From assembly GCA_023212695.1 (NCBI GenBank), contig JALCCG010000267.1, forward strand, positions 1-28,410: 28,410 bases of DNA. Direction: 5' to 3'. Made by a program: the position numbers and the translations under genes. This stretch comes from Sporisorium sorghi (lineage: Eukaryota; Basidiomycota; Ustilaginomycetes; Ustilaginales; Ustilaginaceae). The notes below the pieces were generated by a model. The model was not told the DNA's origin. It worked only from the letters and a program-made list of their open reading frames with translations, and did not search any database. Positions 28,324-28,410 of this stretch are shown piece by piece. Position 1 is the stretch's first letter; every line of letters starts with the position of its first letter.

Positions 28324-28410
28324 CCAAGGGGGGGGTGGTGCGGATGGGCACGGGCGCGATGATCGGGGTGGGAGTGCGGGTGACGCCGGTAGCGGCAGAG
28401 GCGACGGCCA

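Noticed and set aside
28341..28410. A partial gene at the right edge
   Set aside because: The stretch is under 75 bases, GC-rich and open in several frames on both strands, so coding cannot be told from composition.

Overview
The window is the left end of a fungal chromosome. It opens with about 12.5 copies of the vertebrate-type telomere repeat, read on its C strand as AACCCT. The coding style fits a smut fungus or related basidiomycete yeast (Ustilaginales-like): GC-rich, mostly intronless genes, Ser/Ala-rich low-complexity stretches, and rare short introns with GTGAGT/GTAAGT donors and CTGAC/CTAAC branch points. The species cannot be named from the sequence alone.

Region 1 (1-11194) is a dense block of conserved, intact genes starting only about 220 bp from the telomere array. 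It holds a 659-aa helical protein I do not recognise (+), the 26S proteasome ATPase Rpt6 (-), a mitochondrial A-type Fe-S assembly protein of the Isa1 type (+), an Mrh4-like mitochondrial DEAD-box RNA helicase (-), and the NatC N-acetyltransferase auxiliary subunit Mak10/Naa35 (-). No subtelomeric repeat, transposon or telomere-linked helicase separates these genes from the chromosome end.

Region 2 (11195-16302) is accessory. A spacer with simple repeats and a 27-T run leads to a secreted GH51 alpha-L-arabinofuranosidase gene. That gene is broken by six small indels, with no nonsense codon in the conserved frame. A 1.4-kb spacer follows, holding a perfect inverted repeat of two ATCWGATAA boxes, the consensus of fungal iron-sensing GATA repressors (SRE/SreA/Urbs1 class).

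Region 3 (16303-23750) carries two tandem, paralogous, intron-containing ferric reductases (here FRE-A and FRE-B). Both have two H-X13-H heme helices, an HPF[ST]VF flavin motif and NADPH-binding motifs. They share a 137-nt first exon but differ in intron number, and FRE-B has a roughly 290-residue Ser-rich insertion in its NADPH domain.

Region 4 (23751-28410) carries an MFS transporter (+) and a convergent Zn2Cys6 transcription factor (-). Each is disrupted by small indels in homopolymer or dinucleotide runs. A consensus GATA/CCAAT composite and a TATA box lie upstream of the transporter, and another ATCWGATAA box lies near the right edge, followed by a 28-G run.

Taken together, the right half looks like an iron-uptake locus under GATA control: two ferric reductases, a transporter and a regulator. 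All nine apparent frameshifts in the window fall in three accessory genes (GH51, MFS, Zn2Cys6) and none in about 14 kb of other coding sequence. That suggests gene decay, although sequencing error in homopolymers must be excluded.
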